Source of the DNA: Candidatus Magnetomicrobium cryptolimnococcus
GTDB taxonomy: Bacteria; Nitrospirota; Thermodesulfovibrionia; Thermodesulfovibrionales; Magnetobacteriaceae
Direction of reading: 5' to 3'
Assembly (NCBI GenBank): GCA_018606805.1
Contig: JAGYWI010000001.1
Coordinates: 186,001 to 250,000, forward strand
Length of the DNA stretch: 64,000 nucleotides
The notes under the pieces are model-generated. The model did not search any database. It worked only from the letters and a program-made list of their open reading frames with translations, and was not told where the DNA came from. A program made the position numbers and the translations under genes. Below are positions 60,558 through 64,000 of the stretch, piece after piece; position 1 is the first letter of the stretch, and every line of letters begins with the position of its first letter.

Positions 60558-60986
60558 TTACCTATGTTCTGTCCAATTGGATTCGCAAACTTCTCTTTCC
60601 CTATTTTGTACAAGCCTACCGTCTTCCCATATTCTTTCTCTGATTTTTCTACACCTTAACGTTCCGCGTTCTTCATCTCTAAAGTAATACTGTCCGGTGG
60701 GCTCTGCCTTATAGTAGTCTGTACCATCAGTAGACCTGTACTCTACAGTTCGGTTTTCAAGTGCGGCTTGTTTAGCCGATCTATCGGCTATATCGCCAGC
60801 AACAAATCCGAAGGCTGCACCAAGTCCAGAACCTATTATGGCCCCTGTAAGTGGATCGTTTGCTAGCAAGGCTCCTGCAACACCTCCGATGGCAGCGCCT
60901 GCACCAGCGCCTCTTCCTTGTGGTGTATCACAGGCGGACGCTATTAACATAAGACATATTAATACTGCTGGTAGAAATTTTTTCAT
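60558..60986 (-). CDS. Glycine-zipper outer-membrane lipoprotein
   Basis: 142 residues. A lipoprotein signal ends in the lipobox LIASAC (Cys 19). A glycine-zipper stretch (about 25-66; GAGAGAAIGGVAGALL and GAIIGSGLGAAFGFVAG) is followed by a small basic domain (SDGTDYYKAEP ... GTLRCRKIRERIWEDGRLVQ). The layout recalls SlyB/YmgG-type and glycine zipper 2TM proteins. It is the last gene of trpA-accD-folC-lipoprotein, 12 bp after folC. Role in envelope integrity is a guess. Confidence 0.8.
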   Translation of the reverse strand: MKKFLPAVLICLMLIASACDTPQGRGAGAGAAIGGVAGALLANDPLTGAIIGSGLGAAFGFVAGDIADRSAKQAALENRTVEYRSTDGTDYYKAEPTGQYYFRDEERGTLRCRKIRERIWEDGRLVQNREREVCESNWTEHR

Positions 60987-60998
60987 TTCTTCTCCTTT

Positions 60999-62294
60999 TT
61001 ATTTAAATTCTGTTAAGCTTTTAAGAAGCGTCGGTTCACCAAATAGCTCCTTAACTTCACCAACTGTATAAAACGAGCCTGTTACCACAATAAGTTCCCC
61101 AGACTCATAAATTTTATCCAATAGACACATGGCTTCTTTTACGTTATTAGTTACGTAGGATTTGGTATCAACGGGCAAATTTGCTAAATCTTTAAGTATA
61201 GCCGGGTTTTCAGCCCGTCCGTAGGATGGGGCGGTAAAGATTATTTTCCTTGCTATTGGCGCTATTATGTTTAACATTTTGCGGTTATCCTTATCTGACA
61301 TTGCACCGTATATTAAGATTATCTTTTTAAGTGCATTATCTTCTAATAAAAATTCTCTTAGACGATAAAGTGCTTGATAGTTATGGCCACCATCAAGTAT
61401 GTAGTGTTTGCCTTTATGGTGTATAGATTCACAGCGCCCAGCCCATTTTAAGTTTAGCAATGCCTTTTTTATTAAGTCTACATCAATATTAATGTTTAGA
61501 CACTCAAAGGCTCTGATAGCGCAAGAGGCATTTTCTATCTGGTGTTTACCCGCTAGGGATAATTTAATGTTTTGAATTTTGTTTATACCATAATAGTCAA
61601 ATATCATATTACCTATATTTAAAGCCTTAAAATCCTGCCCATAAAGCGCTAAGGTAGAAGAGGTTTCGGTTGCTTTGTTAGAAAGCACCTCAAGGACTTC
61701 TGACTCTTGGTAGGAGCATACAACGGCGATATATGGCTTTATTATGCCAGCCTTTTCGTAGGCTATTTTTTCTATTGTATCACCAAGAAACTGCTTATGG
61801 TCTTCGCTTATGTGCGTTATGATAGATACCTCTGGGCTTATTACATTTGTTGAGTCAAAGCGCCCGCCCATGCCGGTTTCTATAATAGCCCAGTCAATGC
61901 CCTTTTCCTTGAAATAAACAAATGCCATAGCCGTTACAAATTCAAAAAATGTAGGAGTCAAATCCGGTATTTGATGGATAGAGTCCCTTATTACATTAGT
62001 TAATCGTACAACTTCCTCTTGTGGTATTTCAACATTATTAATGCTAATACGTTCAGTAAAACGCACCATATGAGGAGAAACAAAAAGCCCCACACTAAAG
62101 CCATGAGCTTGAAGTATAGAGGCAACCATAGCAGCCGTAGAACCTTTACCGTTAGTGCCGGCTACATGCACTGTTTGAAAATGTTTGTGGGGGTTTTGCA
62201 GGGCTTCAAGCATTTGAGTTATATTCAAAAGACCAAGCTTTATGCCGTATTTTTGCAGATTAAACAGATAATCTATTGTCTCGTGATAGTCCAT
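60999..62294 (-). CDS. folC: Folylpolyglutamate synthase/dihydrofolate synthase FolC
   Basis: 431 residues from ATG 62294. FolC adds glutamate to dihydropteroate and to folates. The P-loop VAGTNGKGSTAAMVASIL, FVSPHMVRFTERI, the IIETGMGGRFDSTNVISP loop (landmark TGMGGRFDSTN), HISEDHKQFLGDT and LDGGHNYQAL are all FolC motifs. In many FolC proteins LDGAHN is seen; here LDGGHN. The TTG at 62315 is less likely as start. It begins 2 bp after the accD stop. Confidence 0.95.
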   Translation of the reverse strand: MDYHETIDYLFNLQKYGIKLGLLNITQMLEALQNPHKHFQTVHVAGTNGKGSTAAMVASILQAHGFSVGLFVSPHMVRFTERISINNVEIPQEEVVRLTNVIRDSIHQIPDLTPTFFEFVTAMAFVYFKEKGIDWAIIETGMGGRFDSTNVISPEVSIITHISEDHKQFLGDTIEKIAYEKAGIIKPYIAVVCSYQESEVLEVLSNKATETSSTLALYGQDFKALNIGNMIFDYYGINKIQNIKLSLAGKHQIENASCAIRAFECLNINIDVDLIKKALLNLKWAGRCESIHHKGKHYILDGGHNYQALYRLREFLLEDNALKKIILIYGAMSDKDNRKMLNIIAPIARKIIFTAPSYGRAENPAILKDLANLPVDTKSYVTNNVKEAMCLLDKIYESGELIVVTGSFYTVGEVKELFGEPTLLKSLTEFK

Positions 62295-62296
62295 AG

Positions 62297-63151
62297 TTAT
62301 TTTTTTAGTGGGCAAAAGCCAAACATTTTCAGTATATTAGAAATGCGCATCTTCATTTCCCTGCGATGGACTACCATGTCAATGAGTCCCTTTTTTAAAA
62401 GAAACTCTGCCTGCTGAAAATCCTCCGGTAGCTGCTGTTTGATAGTCTGTTGAATAACCCGAGCACCAGCAAAGCCTATTAAACTCTTTGGCTCGGCTAT
62501 GATAATGTCTCCAAGCATAGCAAAGCTAGCGCTAACCCCTCCAAAGGTAGGGTCCGTCAGTACGGATATATAGGCAACAGCTATTTCTTTTAATCTCCCA
62601 ATAGCGGCAGACACCTTAGCCATTTGCATAAGCGAAAATATCCCCTCCTGCATACGAGCGCCTCCGGATGATGTAAATATTATAAGCGGATAATTGGTTT
62701 CAAATGAGGCTTCTACAGCGCGCACCACCTTTTCACCAACAACTGACCCCATGCTGCCACCCATAAACGAAAAATCCATAACTGCTATTACAACTGGCAG
62801 CTTATTTATCGTGGCTATGCCAATGGACATAGCATCTTTTAGGCGTGTCTTTTCCTGATTACTTGTAATACGCTCTTCATAGCTCATGGTATCTTCAAAT
62901 TCAAGCGGGTCCACTGGAGATAAGCCCGGACACAGTTCTATAAAACTACCACCATCTACAGTTAGATGAATGCGCTCATTAGCACCTATACGGAAGTGAT
63001 AATTACACTTAGGACATACCTTTAGGTTTTTGTCAAACTCCTTACGGTATATTATTTCCTTGCAGCTTGGGCATTTAACCCACAATCCCTCTGGAATTTT
63101 AACCTTTTTTTCCTCCAGAGAGTCCTTTGTCGTCTTTTTAAACCATCCCAT
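62297..63151 (-). CDS. accD: Acetyl-CoA carboxylase carboxyltransferase beta subunit AccD
   Basis: 284 residues. AccD carries out half of the carboxyl transfer that forms malonyl-CoA for fatty acid synthesis. The N-terminal zinc ribbon is intact (CPSC ... CPKC, about 29-51), and the core has MDFSFMGGSMGSVVGEK, TSSGGARMQEGIFSLMQMAK and DPTFGGVSASFAMLGD (landmarks shortened to FMGGSMGSVVGEK, SGGARMQEG, DPTFGGVSASF). AccA is not in the window. It follows trpA after 5 bp. Confidence 0.97.
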   Translation of the reverse strand: MGWFKKTTKDSLEEKKVKIPEGLWVKCPSCKEIIYRKEFDKNLKVCPKCNYHFRIGANERIHLTVDGGSFIELCPGLSPVDPLEFEDTMSYEERITSNQEKTRLKDAMSIGIATINKLPVVIAVMDFSFMGGSMGSVVGEKVVRAVEASFETNYPLIIFTSSGGARMQEGIFSLMQMAKVSAAIGRLKEIAVAYISVLTDPTFGGVSASFAMLGDIIIAEPKSLIGFAGARVIQQTIKQQLPEDFQQAEFLLKKGLIDMVVHRREMKMRISNILKMFGFCPLKK

Positions 63152-63156
63152 AGTGT

Positions 63157-63960
63157 CTAACCATCAGGCGCAGTCTTTATTGCCTCAGTTAAAGCCCGTA
63201 TATAAGTTTTTAATTCATCTAAACTGCTATCATTTATTGCCTTAACTATGGAGCTGCCAACGATGACGCCATCGGCAATACGTGCAACTTGCCTTGCCTC
63301 AGCCGGTGTTTTAATGCCAAAACCGACGGCTACAGGTTTTTGCGAGGTTTCGCGTATGGTATTTACCATTTGTGCTATGGACGATTCAAGGATGATGTTT
63401 GCCCCAGTAATGCCTGTTATGGATACGTAGTAAATAAATCCGGTGGACTTAATGGCTGCCAGTTGGACACGTTTTGTAGTAGAGGTTGGTGCTAATAAAA
63501 ATATGGTGTCAAGGGCATATGTCTTACAATTTGTGATAAAGGTTTCCTCTTCATCCGGCAGTAGATCAGGTACGATGATACCGTCCACACCACATTCAGT
63601 AGCATCTTTAATAAACTCACCACCACCGTACTTAAACACAGGATTATAGTATGTCATTAAGACAATGGGAATGTTGGTTTTTTTTCTAAGTCCTGACACA
63701 AGCGTAAGCACTTTTTTTAAAGTTACACCCTTAGCAAGTGCCCGCTCTGCTGCCCGCTGGATTGTCGGACCATCTGCTAGCGGGTCTGAAAATGGTACAC
63801 CTAATTCTATTATATCTGCGCCACAGTCTTCAAGGGTAAGAACTAACTCCGCTGTTTTATCTAAATCCGGGTCTCCTGCCATAATGTATGGAATAAAGGC
63901 TTTTGCCTTTTTATTTATCAAATCATCAAATGCAGCGCTTATGCGTGTTTTTGCATACAT
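63157..63960 (-). CDS. trpA: Tryptophan synthase alpha subunit TrpA
   Basis: 267 residues. TrpA cleaves indole-3-glycerol phosphate and channels indole to TrpB. The general acid Glu is in ADIIELGVPFSDPLADGPTIQ (E near 51; landmark ELGVPFSDPLADGP), the base Asp in DGIIVPDLLPDEE (D near 62-132 region), with YYVSITGITGA and GFGIKTPAEA also present. ATG 63960 has AGGAGA upstream. The upstream gene lies outside the window; trpB would be the usual neighbour. Confidence 0.97.
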   Translation of the reverse strand: MYAKTRISAAFDDLINKKAKAFIPYIMAGDPDLDKTAELVLTLEDCGADIIELGVPFSDPLADGPTIQRAAERALAKGVTLKKVLTLVSGLRKKTNIPIVLMTYYNPVFKYGGGEFIKDATECGVDGIIVPDLLPDEEETFITNCKTYALDTIFLLAPTSTTKRVQLAAIKSTGFIYYVSITGITGANIILESSIAQMVNTIRETSQKPVAVGFGIKTPAEARQVARIADGVIVGSSIVKAINDSSLDELKTYIRALTEAIKTAPDG

Positions 63961-64000
63961 ATTATTAGTATCTCCTATTAAAGATTAGAAATGCACCCCT

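Overview
The window is an AT-rich stretch of chromosome from a Gram-negative, flagellated bacterium. Evidence for the cell type is a flagellar basal-body operon, a flagellin gene, a near-complete type II secretion system (T2SS) with an outer-membrane secretin, lipoproteins, sigma-54 enhancer-binding regulators and a set of housekeeping genes. The mix is compatible with a deep-branching lineage such as Nitrospirota or a deltaproteobacterial-type group, but nothing here fixes the phylum and I hold that assignment weakly.

Layout. (1) 1-12.2 kb, minus strand: a flagellar block transcribed TPR protein, sensor kinase, NtrC-type regulator, flgB, flgC, fliE, fliF, fliG, fliH, fliI, fliJ, motE, fliK-like (cut by the left edge). 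Two sigma-54-like promoters, one before the regulatory genes and one before flgB, suggest a sigma-54 cascade. (2) 12.2-17.5 kb: palindrome-rich intergenic DNA, an orphan HicB-like protein, a second enhancer-binding protein without a receiver domain, a NagZ-like glycosidase, tRNA-Leu(CAA) and a DUF4160/DUF2442 pair. (3) 17.6-36 kb: the T2SS is in two blocks, gspG-E-F-H on plus and gspI-J-K-L-M-C-D on minus. Between them lie an Mrr-nuclease/ParA fusion, a SAM hydrolase, greA, dnaG, a Nif3-family gene, rpsU, a YkgJ-type protein, a Uma2-type protein and tRNA-Leu(GAG). (4) 36-49 kb: a YhdJ-like DNA methyltransferase, ftsY and, upstream of ftsY on the same strand, a sugar-modification cluster (pseB, cytidylyltransferase, two CgeB-like glycosyltransferases, a GT2 transferase, two radical SAM enzymes) that could glycosylate flagellin. 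(5) 49-57 kb: a multi-PAS histidine kinase, a CHASE2/TPR Ser/Thr kinase, and a 58-residue Cys-rich protein plus PepF-type peptidase behind a clear sigma-54 promoter. (6) 57.2-59.1 kb: a cobalamin riboswitch with terminator, a 35-codon peptide gene and a radical SAM/SPASM enzyme; this looks like a B12-controlled peptide-modification (RiPP-like) system. (7) 59.4-64 kb: flagellin, then a minus-strand operon trpA-accD-folC-glycine-zipper lipoprotein.

The most interesting items are the B12-riboswitch peptide/radical-SAM locus, the Mrr-ParA fusion, the sigma-54-driven Cys-rich peptide/peptidase pair, a cluster of five strong palindromes at 12.78-13.06 kb, and a dispersed family of G5A4C3T4-type palindromes sitting between genes across the window, with palindromes of similar character inside the gspI reading frame. 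All functional calls come from reading the sequence by eye; no database search was run.
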